Part shown: in pieces, positions 32,480-43,355 of the stretch
Layout: each line of letters starts with the position of its first letter
Position numbering within the stretch: position 1 is the first letter of the stretch
NCBI GenBank assembly: GCA_964019695.1
Contig: CAXHUL010000519.1
Location: 176,723 to 240,722, forward strand
DNA length: 64,000 bases
Source of the DNA: Loripinus fragilis
Taxonomy: Eukaryota > Mollusca > Bivalvia > Lucinida > Lucinidae
Direction: 5' to 3'
Position numbers and translations under genes: made by a program
The notes under the pieces: generated by a model
Databases searched by the model: none
What the model saw: the letters and a program-made list of their open reading frames with translations, nothing else
Told to the model about the DNA's origin: nothing

Positions 32480-33245
32480 TGGTAATAATAAATTGCATTT
32501 TTTGCTTCAAGAAATACATGTATATGGCAATTCGTTGGTAACGTAATTCACATTTTAGGTAATCTTGATTTTACTCACTAAACAAATATTTCTCTTCAAA
32601 CTATCAGACTCAAGTGTTTAGCTTTGCATTAACATTACTATTGCATAGTATTGGTGAGCCAATGTTTTGGATTTATTTGTTTTGCATACAGAATGCATCA
32701 AAGTATAAGAATAGTCAAACAAGTTTAATTTTTATATTCCCAAAAACTAGTGACACAAGAAATGAAAGTGAATACTTAGATTAACCAAACACAAATTCAG
32801 TTATTATTTTAATTAGAATTAAAGTTTGAAATATACACAAAATACACATCTATCAGAAAAGCACCAACATGTTCTATGTAACGTAATTCACATTGAAAAT
32901 GTAATCAGTTATGGTGAAAGTATTACATTTTTTAAAATTTGTTTTATCAATTGAAGACACTTAAAGAGCTATCAGCATAGTAAGTCCAGAGAAAATTTGA
33001 GCTCACTATCAGGGACTGGAATCCTTTTGGACAGTTTTTTAAAAGGGGAATTCTATTTCAAATTTTTCAAAAAATGTTGTCAATATACTACCAACGGTAG
33101 ACGAAACTTTTTGAATTTGATAAATAGTAGAAATGATAATACATTAACGAGAATACAAATAAAATCGCTGATATTTTGTTTCATTTGACCTTTCAGTTGA
33201 ACTTATTACTATTTGTAGTATCAGTCACGTTTGTATAATATAGGT
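32480..33245 (+). mobile_element. Old fragment of the 14-mer-bearing TIR element
   Basis: Aligns by eye with 35600-36375: 'aataataaattgcatt', 'ggtaacgtaattcacat', 'tcaattgaagaca', 'agcatagtaagtcc', 'tttgagctcact'. Flanking text is strongly diverged, but the 14-mer GTAACGTAATTCAC at 32538-32551 and 32878-32891 is intact. No terminal inverted repeats remain. Confidence 0.55.
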
Positions 33246-33349
33246 CACTGTTATTATGCTTGAAGTTTAATAAATGTCAAATGAAGAAATGGAATGTTAC
33301 CCTGAATGGAATGTTACCCTGATTAGGGTGCTCCCTCCAGAGCGAAAAT

Positions 33350-34300
33350 ATCATAATTGAAACATGTTTGAACGTTTTGAAAACATGTTTAAACATGATA
33401 TATGGACATGGTTGAATATAATTTGAAAATGTTATGAGTATAGCCATGTTCAAACATAAAACCAAGCAGACATTTCTTCATGTAGTATCACCCGCTAACT
33501 CAATGTTATGCAATGTCCATCCCTTAACTTTAAAAGAAGTCAGCCAACTACAACCAATATGTACATCACAGGGGCTAGTACGTACAGAAGTGCTGTATTA
33601 AAGATCTTTTTTCTATTTTTTTTATTCTATCGGCTTTTACAGTTATTTTCTGAATTTATCAATGGGTCTTACTTCTCTTTCTTGTATAAATTCTATTTCG
33701 TCACACCCTTTGTATTAAAATGACCATGGAATAATGTTGGCCCAAGAACGGTGGGTGCTTTCATGTCCAGTCATGTTTGAACATGTTTAAATTTTTAAGC
33801 ATATTTGATAAACAAAAACATGCACATTTCATAACTGATATATTTTTATTGTTCGATTAGTTTTTACAGCCATTTCAGAATGTATTAAAAATGGGCCTCT
33901 CTGCTCCTTCCCCTTCTATTCTTCTTTATCATCACATCCTTCTATTTGAACAAACAACACACATGGGGTTGTTGGTGATACAAGCACATTTCAGACATTA
34001 CTGAACATGATTAAGTACTTTTCAATGCAGAACTGCTAAGCATAAAGCATTATATTCTAGCATGTTTGAATGTGTAACTGATATCTATTTATTCCTCTCT
34101 TTTTTGAAAACTTTTACCATGTTTAGGGTGAATTTCAGAATTAACCAAAACTTTTAATGAGCACATAGTTAATTTCAACCTGGAATCTTGTTCGATGATC
34201 AAACATGTTCTTAAAACATGATCAGTTAACATGATCTTAGTTTTTGAAAACATGATGAGAAACGTTCTAAAATCTAATCATGAAACATGAGAATGACAAC
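33350..34300. repeat. Stretch rich in 'aacatgtttgaacatg' motifs
   Basis: 'gaaacatgtttgaacgttttgaaaacatgtttaaacatg', 'catgtttgaacatgtttaaa' and several single 'aacatgtt' dyads recur between 33358 and 34290. They look like remnants of a palindromic repeat. No gene is recognised. Confidence 0.4.
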
Positions 34301-34350
34301 AAATAACAATTGTCACATTGGTGGCAATATATAGAGGAAATTCAAAGGGG

Positions 34351-34868
34351 TATGTGCATTAAGGGGGTCATTTGGCCCCCTTTAGAGCCAAAAAACTGAA
34401 AATTGCTTTTCACCATTTTTTTGATCGGTTTACTAGAAGAATAACTGATTTTTTTTAATTTTACTATTGCCATGGTAACAAAAATGGCTGACAAAGTAGG
34501 CTTAAAATAGAAAAATTGTCATTTTGGACCAAATTTAAGGCTTTTGGGGACCGTTTTTTTTTTTAAAAATTAGATATCAGCAGAGCTAAATACCAAAACT
34601 CCTTTTAATATGTTGTGTGTCGTGGTTCAAACCTCTCAAATTTGTTCAGAAATGACTAATTTCATATTTTCAGCCTATTTTGGTGGCCATTTTGTTACCA
34701 TAGCAACGGTAAAAGTCAAAGTAATTTGAGACTTTTACACTTTGGTTATTGTTCTAATAAACAAAATAAGAACAAATTGGTGAAAAACATTTTTTTTTAT
34801 ATTTTAGCCTCATAGGGGTGGGGTGGTGGGGGGGGGGGGGGGGGGCAAAAAGCCCCTTAATGCACGTA
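34351..34868. mobile_element. MITE with ~28-bp TIRs and nested palindrome
   Basis: The ends TATGTGCATTAAGGGGGTC and the inverse GGGGCTTTTT...CCTTAATGCACGTA pair. Inside, 'gccatggtaacaaaaatggc...cattttggacc' pairs with 'ggtggccattttgttaccatagcaac'. A G run lies beside the right end. No coding. Confidence 0.72.
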
Positions 34869-35009
34869 GCTCAAATTTTGGAATAATAATGACAGTTATT
34901 TAATCAAGTGAAATAAAACAAACTGCCTTCTGCACCCTCTTTCCATGTCTTGCCTTTTACCAAATCCCCTGTAACGAATTTAGAGAACCTACGAACGCCA
35001 AATTGATTT

Positions 35010-35097
35010 TTCACTTATATCGAGATGGGCCTAACTAAACAGGGATTAATGGGTCGTGCTCAAGGACACAACACAGTGCCGCCGATAAGGCTAAAAC
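35010..35097 (-). mobile_element. SINE family A, 3' part (split copy)
   Basis: Degenerate 'tatcgagatgggcctaactaaacagggattaatgggtcgtgctcaaggacacaacacagtgccgccgataaggct' matches the SINE body up to the B-box region. The SINE then breaks off and its tRNA-head half, 'aacgccttgatcttgagtcaagcactttaccaatgagg', continues at about 37501-37545, beyond the inserted element. Confidence 0.65.
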
Positions 35098-37497
35098 AGC
35101 CAAAACGAGTTAGGTTCACCAATTGCAGCCAATTTTTGTCCCACATTTTTTTGGCTTAGATTTTCATTTTTATGTTATTTTTTTACTTATTGGCATAGGT
35201 CAATTAGATAATGATGTCTAAAAAAGTGCGCGTCCAAATTTTAATGCATTCAGCCTCACAAAGAGCACCACTGAATTTGAATGTGAATTACGTTACTGTG
35301 ATGAAATATACTTGTACATACCAAATTTCTTACAAGACTGAAATATTTAAGAGCTTTTATAGCATGCACTTCTACTTGGATCTCTTGTTGATCAAATAAG
35401 CCTATTATGTAGAGTTTATATAATGTTTTTGCTTCTCAGCGTGGTCTCAGCAGGTTTGTTATGAATTGACAGTGGAATTCATCTGTAATTCTATGCTTAC
35501 AATTATTGTTTTAATTGTATCCATCAAATTTGAAGAGTTGACCAGAAAAAAAATATTGGTTTTGAAACAGTAGAGGATGAATATTAAAAAGTTCATACTT
35601 CTTTGGTATTGGAAATAATAAATTGCATTCTTGTATAAGGAACATTGTGCCAATAGGTGGGTAACGTAATTCACATACTTTACACTCTGGTCTTATTTCC
35701 TGCATAGAAACATATATTTTTTATTTTTCTGCAAAATATCAGGTTCTAGTGTGTTGCTCAACACTTTTTTCACCATCCTTTGTACATTGGAAGTAAGCTG
35801 TTGCATCTAGTTTCATTAATCTTGATGGAATGACACTTTAAAAAATGAATATAGAATAAGGATTTAAAATATTCCATATATTTGAAAACTTTTTGTGGCT
35901 CACTACAAAGTAAGACAGTGCAGAATAAATAATCTAACTTCAATGAATGCCTTTTCATGTACATATATTACAAAAAAGCAAAGTTTGCATCATTCACAAA
36001 GATACGCCCTTCTCAGAAAAATGGCAAAATATCCATGGTAACGTAATTCACATAGCCAATTTGCTCAATTCAATTGAAGATAAGAAGTTATAAATTCAAG
36101 TTAACTATTTTATCTATCATATAAACCATAGAAGTTATCCGCAAAGTAAGTCATGAGAACATTTGAGGTCACTGTGATCAACCGGAATGGACCAGGATGC
36201 AAAAGCGAGAGTGCCAATTTCAAAGTATACACATAAACTCACCAATAGACCTCCAGTGGTAGCAGCAACTAGATAAAATGGTTTGAAAAGGGAAAATAAT
36301 AATTGAACAACAAGTCAGAAACTTATAATCACTTCCGATTTGTTGCCTTTGGCCCTTTGATTGAACTGATCTGGGCTTTTTTGTAGAAGGTGAATTACGT
36401 TACCTGCTTGTGAATTACGTTACTTATGTTTAATCCAGCTCATTTCAAAAACCATACGCACAATCCCTTAGAGATTTCCACTATTCGATTTTGTTTTTCA
36501 AACAGATTACTTTGCATATGTTGTGCTGATATAATGAGTATCTTTGTAAGTTACATGACATGGAAGTTGATGTACCCAAAGCATATAGGTCAATTCTTGT
36601 TAAAGTAAATTGACAACTGTAATATGGTTTAAATTGATCTTTATTAGCTGGGACAGATTTGCTTTGATTAAAAACAAACATTTTGTTTCAGCTAGTGTAA
36701 GCATTTATAGAGGTATTTGGATTTTAGTAAAATTGCAGTAACGTAATTCACAGTAACGTAATTCACAAATATATGTTTCCACTTTTTTCTATGCAAACAA
36801 CTTCTTGTAAAGTTCTTGTATGGTTCGTTATATAGTAAGATTATAGTTCTTACACTGGCTTCTATTGCAATATTTGTACCTCTTCTTATACAAATATTAC
36901 TCATAGGGTAACGTAATTCACAAAACTGCAGATGTTTTAGACAACCTCAGATATCTTTTCATCTGCGAAAAATAAACAAATTTTTCCCAAAATTCGTTTT
37001 TTTGTCCATGCACATATTAATCCTCTTGACATAGAGATGTTTGATGTGAGCTTAACATGAATGGTTTGTAATTTGTGAGATTGTTAAATTGGTAACGTAA
37101 TTCACATTAAATTGTGGGACATTAAGTATCAGTACAACAAAAAAATTGAATTTCACTTTTCAATAAAATGAGGGACATTAAATAAAAGGCATATATTTGC
37201 GTCATTAAAATAAAGTTGAAAATTGCTTATAAAAACAACCATTTGAGTATAATACATTCTTAAAATTACATACTATCGCGATGGGACAGCATTTTTTGGC
37301 AATTTCGGGGGCAATTGCTTTTGATAATCGTCGTAAGGAATGACTATTGACCTTTTCCAATGCTTTTCTGGGTCGTTAAGACATAAACCTAAGCTAAACT
37401 TGTAAACCGTTAAAGCGTTAGAAAATACACTGTTTACATGCTAAAATGGGGATGGGACACAAAAAGACCGAATTGGTGAAGTTAACTCGTTTTGACT
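35098..37497. mobile_element. 2.4-kb non-autonomous TIR element with nine copies of a 14-mer
   Basis: The left end AGCCAAAACGAGTTAGGTTCACCAATT (from 35098) is the inverse of the right end AATTGGTGAAGTTAACTCGTTTTGACT (to 37497). Similarity reaches about 50 bp inward ('ttttgtcccaca' / 'gatgggacacaaaaa'). Flanks 'gctaaaac' and 'gagaaaac' resemble a diverged 8-bp duplication of SINE sequence GCTCGAAC. The exact 14-mer GTAACGTAATTCAC or its complement starts at 35283(-), 35661, 36038, 36390(-), 36410(-), 36738, 36753, 36908 and 37092. No ORF above about 70 codons, so no transposase. An 8-bp duplication would fit hAT or P-like groups, which is inference only. Confidence 0.75.
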
Positions 37498-37544
37498 GAG
37501 AAAACACAACGCCTTGATCTTGAGTCAAGCACTTTACCAATGAG

Positions 37545-40450
37545 GAGCAGTCTTATCTGAGGATACACTAATCGCTAAGCCCTAGCCGTCCATATTTAGT
37601 AAGTTTAACACTTTCTTTCATGATGTATACCATTTGCAAACAGTCATCGTTTTTTTATGTCCGCTGTTGTACTTTAGAAAACATTGAAAATAGACTGCTC
37701 TTAAGACCAACTGATCTAAGTCTATTATGTTTGCACGCAAGCTAAATAGCTCTGTGCATGCTAGGTAAATGTTCATGCTTGTGTTGTCGTCTGCTGACTT
37801 TTTTCAAATATTGTTTCAGGAACATGTTTATAACTGTGTCAAAGGGGTTGGATCTAGATCAAGACCAACGTGAACAAAATGCAACAGACTACATTTTCTG
37901 TTGTTTTTTGCGATATTTTTTGGCCCATCAACTATCTAAACAAGAACATGAGACTGAATTTGGTAGATATCACAGTTTCAAGCCGCAAACGCTGGTGCCA
38001 ATGCGCAGACTAGCCAGAGCCTTCACTGCTCGTATGCACAGCTGAAGGCTAACCAAAATATTCGAAAAAAAATTGAAAAACCTGGCCGCTGCTTTGTCAT
38101 CTGTTAATAATCTTTTCAAACACTGGACATTCTGGTGAGGCGGAACCAGTCACCCCTCATTCTAAAGTTGAGCATCCTATCATTGTGCCTACCTTTGGCA
38201 AACAGTTAAAATTTGCCTGTTGACATGCCGGATATAACGTGGCATTTCATCAGGGTCTATGCTGTTTGCTAAATAGATAATGATATATAAACTTAAAGCT
38301 ATACTATTTTATTTAGAAACTATAGTCTGTGACCCCTTGATATACAATGGACCATCTCAAGTTATTTTATCAAACCAGACCATTTCTCTGGGACATGTTT
38401 ATTCTACTGATAAGCCAGGCCATAATAAATTATATTCTATCCAGTCTTGCATTGCACATTATTCTGACCCAGTGCGAAAGATTTCGAATTAATCAGGGAA
38501 CAGAGTAATAGGAACATAGTGTATGAAAGGAAATGATATATTTTGCACACTGCCTAAAATCGTAAGTTAACTATGATGTGCATGCTGAGTAATTTTGCAT
38601 GTTTTTGTTTGGTTGTAGACAGTTGATTTCTTTAAGAAACGCAATTGGAGTGTCAAATGCAGAATTTGGGCATATAGAATAATGCTTCATATTTAATTTC
38701 TAAGCTATGAAGTCGCAAGCTTAAAGGTTAAAAGTAGCTAACAGTTTCGACCCCAGATAAGTCCCGGAATTTTCGTCCGCGGGAAGGGGGGGGGGGTCCA
38801 TGAGCCCGACTGACATTTAGAAGTTTGACAATGTTTTTTTTTAGCTTTCAACTTATTATTTTAAAGAGGGGTCCACTGGTGTTTTTCAAGGACAATAATT
38901 TTCTAAGGTTTTAGGGGGGTCAAACATATTCCAGGGGAGGGTCTAACTTTTTGCCAGAAGCGGGGGTGGGTACCAGTTGCTAATTCCTTTTGGAAATATA
39001 TAGAATTAGTGATTTTCCAGTGTGTGTTGGGGGCGGGGGCTCAGGACCCACTGCCCCTCCCCTCTGGATCTGCGCATGGGGCCTAACCTGAAACCAAATT
39101 GTTTTGCGCTGTTGAACTTTTTTTTTTCAAAGTTGATTATTTCAAAATCAACAGAGCAATGCACAGCATACAATTTGATATACTCGTATAAAATTTAACT
39201 CTTTGCAGTTTTTTTGTCCCCTGATAAATTTTGCAAACAGTTTTGGACTAGGGCGTCGGTCTTGATCTAGTTCTGGTCCAACCAATGAAGACAGTAAATC
39301 TTCCGACATGACTAAAAAGTGTTGGCTGGGATGTAGACGAATAAAGCAATCATTGAACAATGGCTAACCCCTCAACAGACGCTTTAAATATTCTGTAGAT
39401 GCTTGGTCTTATTGGGTGTCATTTTGGTATCCTGGCATCAACAAGCTAGAAAACGCTAAATTATTTTAGAATTGTAGCTGTCATTGTATGGATCATTGAA
39501 CACAAAGTGTGCTGATCATTGAACAATACACAACAGGCTGCATCCGGGGGGGGGGGGGGGGGGGGGGTAGTGAGTTTGACCCCAGCCCGCTCCCATAATT
39601 TAACCGAAAGTATCCGCACCAAGTACTGGTAAACCACTAAATCAAGCTTGCCGCTAGATTGACTGACCATCTTGACATGACCATTGTTGCTGAATGTATA
39701 TGGAATTTTGTAAATGTCACCCTTTAATATGAGCATGTGTAGTTATCTGGAGGGGCCTTTATATGTCCCTTTTCAAATGACTCGCTCCCTAGTAGTGTAA
39801 GCTCTAGCTAGACTATGCTCGTCTGAGTCTTCCCTAGACTGCTTCACTGCCCCCACATATGAAACAAGGCCAGTGTAGCAGTCATGAATACCAAAATCTC
39901 CTAAACTGACTCAAATAGACAAAATGTTGCTATTATAGCCGATTATTTCTAACTTTAAAGAAAATATTAGCTTTGAGCTTCTATTAAACCAAATAAGCTG
40001 TCGTCTGCTGATAACATTTTTAAACAGATTGGACCCAGATCACACCCCACACACAAATTTTGGGCTTGACCTGGATCCAAACTATTTGTCACTCTGATTG
40101 TATTTCTGAAAGTTTCTTTTAAAGTTTATTTAAATATCAGCAGACGACAAAATAGCATGAAAAATTAGGGGAATAAATAAATAACTGGAAATGAAAATGG
40201 CATACAATTTGCACATTGAAAGTGTGATAAGCTCCAGCTCTTAGATAACTGCTAGACAGACTTAATGGCTATTTTATGGCGCTCTTTAGATGTGCTTGAC
40301 CTGACGAGAACATTTGATCTTTGAACCATCAAGGTAATAGCATGATTGCAGAGTTTCAGAGGCCTTACTAAAGGGTCTGTCTCTTGATATTTGTAACAAA
40401 AGATTAGAAAAGTTCTTATGATTTATGATCTTTGCCTACTTGTAGCATCT
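37545..40450. other. Non-coding; scattered modules only
   Basis: Contains degenerate ATCAGGCC-type text (about 37760-37870, 40010-40100) and a G-rich MITE remnant (about 38780-39080, ending 'ctctggatctgcgcatggg'). It also contains the SINE fragment listed separately. The 95-codon plus frame at 37758 runs through module sequence. No gene recognised. Confidence 0.45.
39545..39722 (+). mobile_element. SINE family B, 3' fragment, after a G run
   Basis: After a run of about 22 G (39546-39567), 'gtttgaccccagcccgctcccata...gaaagtatccgcaccaagtactggtaaaccactaaatcaagcttgcc...tgaccatcttgacatgaccattgttgctgaat' parallels 47390-47610. The tRNA head is lost. Confidence 0.65.
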
Positions 40451-40453
40451 GCT

Positions 40454-43348
40454 GGGTACCGTGTAATCTATTGAGTAGTGTCTTGGAGCGGAGCTTTGGA
40501 GTGGAGTATTGGAGTGGAGTCAAATTTTGGAGTTGCTAAAGATCTTGCTCATGGATAAAAAATCCAGAGCACCACAACAACTGCCCATTCCCTTCACCAC
40601 ACTTCCCAGAGCAGATATAAAAGTTGATTAGTTAATATCATATCTATTGAGTTAAGGGAAGGGGGGCCTGGTTAACTATCTGAGCAGCCTGTGAACGAAT
40701 ATGGTTTTACACAGAATTAGGTGGCAGCTAGGCTGCACTGGTCTTATTGATTTGATAATATTAAATTCGTTGAGTTACAGAAAGGGGTGGCAGCCTGGTA
40801 AGGTTATAATATTAGCAGCCTGGGAAACTTGTGGTTTTACACCATATTTGGTGGCGGCAAGGTGGCCGTGGCCCTGGTCTTAGCGATTTGATAATATTGT
40901 ATTCATTGAGTTACAGAAAGAGGTGGCAGCCTGGTTAAATATCTAAGCTGTCTGGAAGGGATATTGTTTTACACCATATTTGGTGGCAGCTGGGATGAAC
41001 TGGTCTTATTAATTTGATATAATATTTATTGACTTACAGAAAGGGGTGGCAGCCTGGTTAAATATTCGAGCAGCATGAGAAGATTGTTTCACACAACATT
41101 TTGCTGCAGCTGGGCTGCAGTTTTCTTACTGACTTGATATTATAATTATGTAGCTAAAGAAAGGGGTGGCAGCTCGGTTAAATATCTGAGCTGCCTTTGG
41201 AAAATTGTGGTCTAACAGGGCATTTGGTGGCAGCTGGGTGGCACTGGTCTAATGGATTTATACATATTATATTCATTGAGTAACAGTAAGGGATGACAGC
41301 CTGGTTACATATCTGAGCAGCCTCTGATAGATGTGGTTTCACACTAAATTTGGTGGCAGCTGGGTTGCACTGGTCCTATTGATTTGATAATATTATATTT
41401 ATTGAGTTACAACAAGGGATGGCAGCCTGGCTAAATATCTGAGCAGCCTGTAAAGATTGTGGTTTAACAGGGTTTTTGGTGGCAGCTGGGCGGAACGGGT
41501 ATTATTGATATGATAATATTATATTCATATAGTTACAAAAAGGTATGTTAGCCTGGTTAAATATCTGAGCAACCTGGGGAGAGTGTGGCTTTACACTATA
41601 TTTGGTGGCAGCTCGGTGGCACTGGTCTAATTGATTTTATAATATATTGATTGAGTCACAGAAAGGGGTGGCAGCCTGGTTAAATATCTGAACAGCCTAG
41701 GAGATTGTGGCTTTACACAGTACTGGGTGGCAGCAGGGCGGCACTGGTCTTATTGATTTGATGATATAAAATTCATTGATTTACAGAAAGGGGTGGCAGC
41801 CTGGTTAGAAATATGAGCAGCCTGGGAAGATTTTGTTTTTACACAATATTTTGTGGCAGCTGGGCGGCCCTGGTCTTAGTGATTTGATAATATTATATTC
41901 ATTGAGTTACAGAAATAGGTAGCAGCCTGGTTTAATATCTAAGCTGTCTGGAAGGGATATTGTTTTACACCATATTTGGTGGCAGCTGGGCTGAATTGGT
42001 CTTATTTATTTGATATAATATCTTAGTTTGTTACAGAAAGGGGTGGCAGCCTTGTTAAATATTCGAGCTGCCTAAGAAGATTTAGGTTTTACACCATTTT
42101 TGGTGGCAGCTGGGCTGCATTTTTCTTACTGACTTGATATTATAATTATGAAGCTACAGAAAGGGGTGGGAGCCAAGTTAAATATCTGAGCAGCCTAAGA
42201 AGCTTGCGGTTCAACAGGGTTTTTGTGGCAGCTGGGCAGCACTTGTCTTATTTAATTGATTTATATTTGTTTAGTTACAGAAAGAGGTGGCAGCCTTGTT
42301 AAATATTTCGAGCAGCCTGAGAAAATTGTGGCTTCACAACATATTTTGTGGCAGCTGTGCTGTACTTTTCTTACTGACTTGATATTATAATTATGTAGCT
42401 CCATAACGGGATGGCAGTCTGGTTTAATATCTGAGCAGCTGTGAAGGATGTGGTTTTAAAACTATACTTGGTGGCAGCTCGACTGCACTGGTCTTTTTGA
42501 TTTGATAATTTTATATTTATTGAGTTACAACAAGGGATGACAGCCTGGCTTAATATCTGAGCAGCCTGGAAAGATTATGGTTTAACAGGATTTTTGGTGG
42601 CAGCTGGGTGGCACGGGTATTATTGACATGATAATATTATATTCATTGAGTTACAAAAAGTTATGTCAGCCTGGTTTAATATCTGAGCAACCTGGGGAGA
42701 GTGTGATTTTACACTATATTTGGTGGCAGCTGGGTGGCATCGGTCTAATTATTTTGATATATTCATTGAGTCTCAGAAAGGGGTGGCAGCCTGGTTGAAT
42801 ATTTGAGCAGCCTGGGAAGATTGTGGTTTTATATTGTATTTGGTGGCAGCTGGGCTACACTGGTCTTCTTGATTTGATTGTATTAAATTTATTTATTTAC
42901 AGAAAACAGGTGGCAGCCTGGTTAAATATCTGAGCAGCCTGGGAAGATTGTGGATTTACACAATATTTGGGGGCAATATGGTGGCTCAGATCTTGTTGAT
43001 TTGATATTATATTCATTGAGTTAAAGAAAGGGGTGGTAGCCTGGTTAAATATCTGAGCAGCTTGGGAAGACTGTGGTCTACAGTCTACACTGTATTTGGT
43101 AGCAGCTAGGTGGCACTGGGCTCACAGCTTTGGTAGATTCTATTGGTATGGGATAGTGTGTGCAGTGATGGCAGGTGGAGACAATTAAGATTCATCACTG
43201 GAAGGCTCGTCATACTTGGCCATATACACATCACAACTGCACTATAGTCTTTTTTGCCACTCCAAAATCTGACTCCACTCCACTCCACTTCAATACGCCG
43301 CTCCAATACTCTTCTCCAAGACTCTACTCCATAGAATACACGTTGCCC
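40454..43348. mobile_element. TIR element carrying ~20 copies of a ~126-bp tandem unit
   Basis: The terminal inverted repeats are about 70-85 bp: left 'gggtaccgtgtaatctattgagtagtgtcttggagcggagctttggagtggag...' and, as reverse complement, right 'gggcaacgtgtattctatggagtagagtcttggagaagagtattggag...'. A 7-bp direct repeat ATCTGCT (40447-40453, 43349-43355) flanks it. The interior from about 40640 to 43125 is an array of 'acagaaaggggtggcagcctggttaaatatctgagcagcctgggaagattgtggttttacac', 'tttggtggcagctgggc' and 'ttgatttgataatattatattcattgagtt'. It has about 20 units spaced 119-133 bp. No transposase, no ORF. Confidence 0.8.
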
Positions 43349-43355
43349 ATCTGCT

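Noticed and set aside
40640..43125. Regular repeat array as a CRISPR
   Set aside because: Units are contiguous ~126-bp satellite copies without unique spacers, in animal DNA, with no cas genes.
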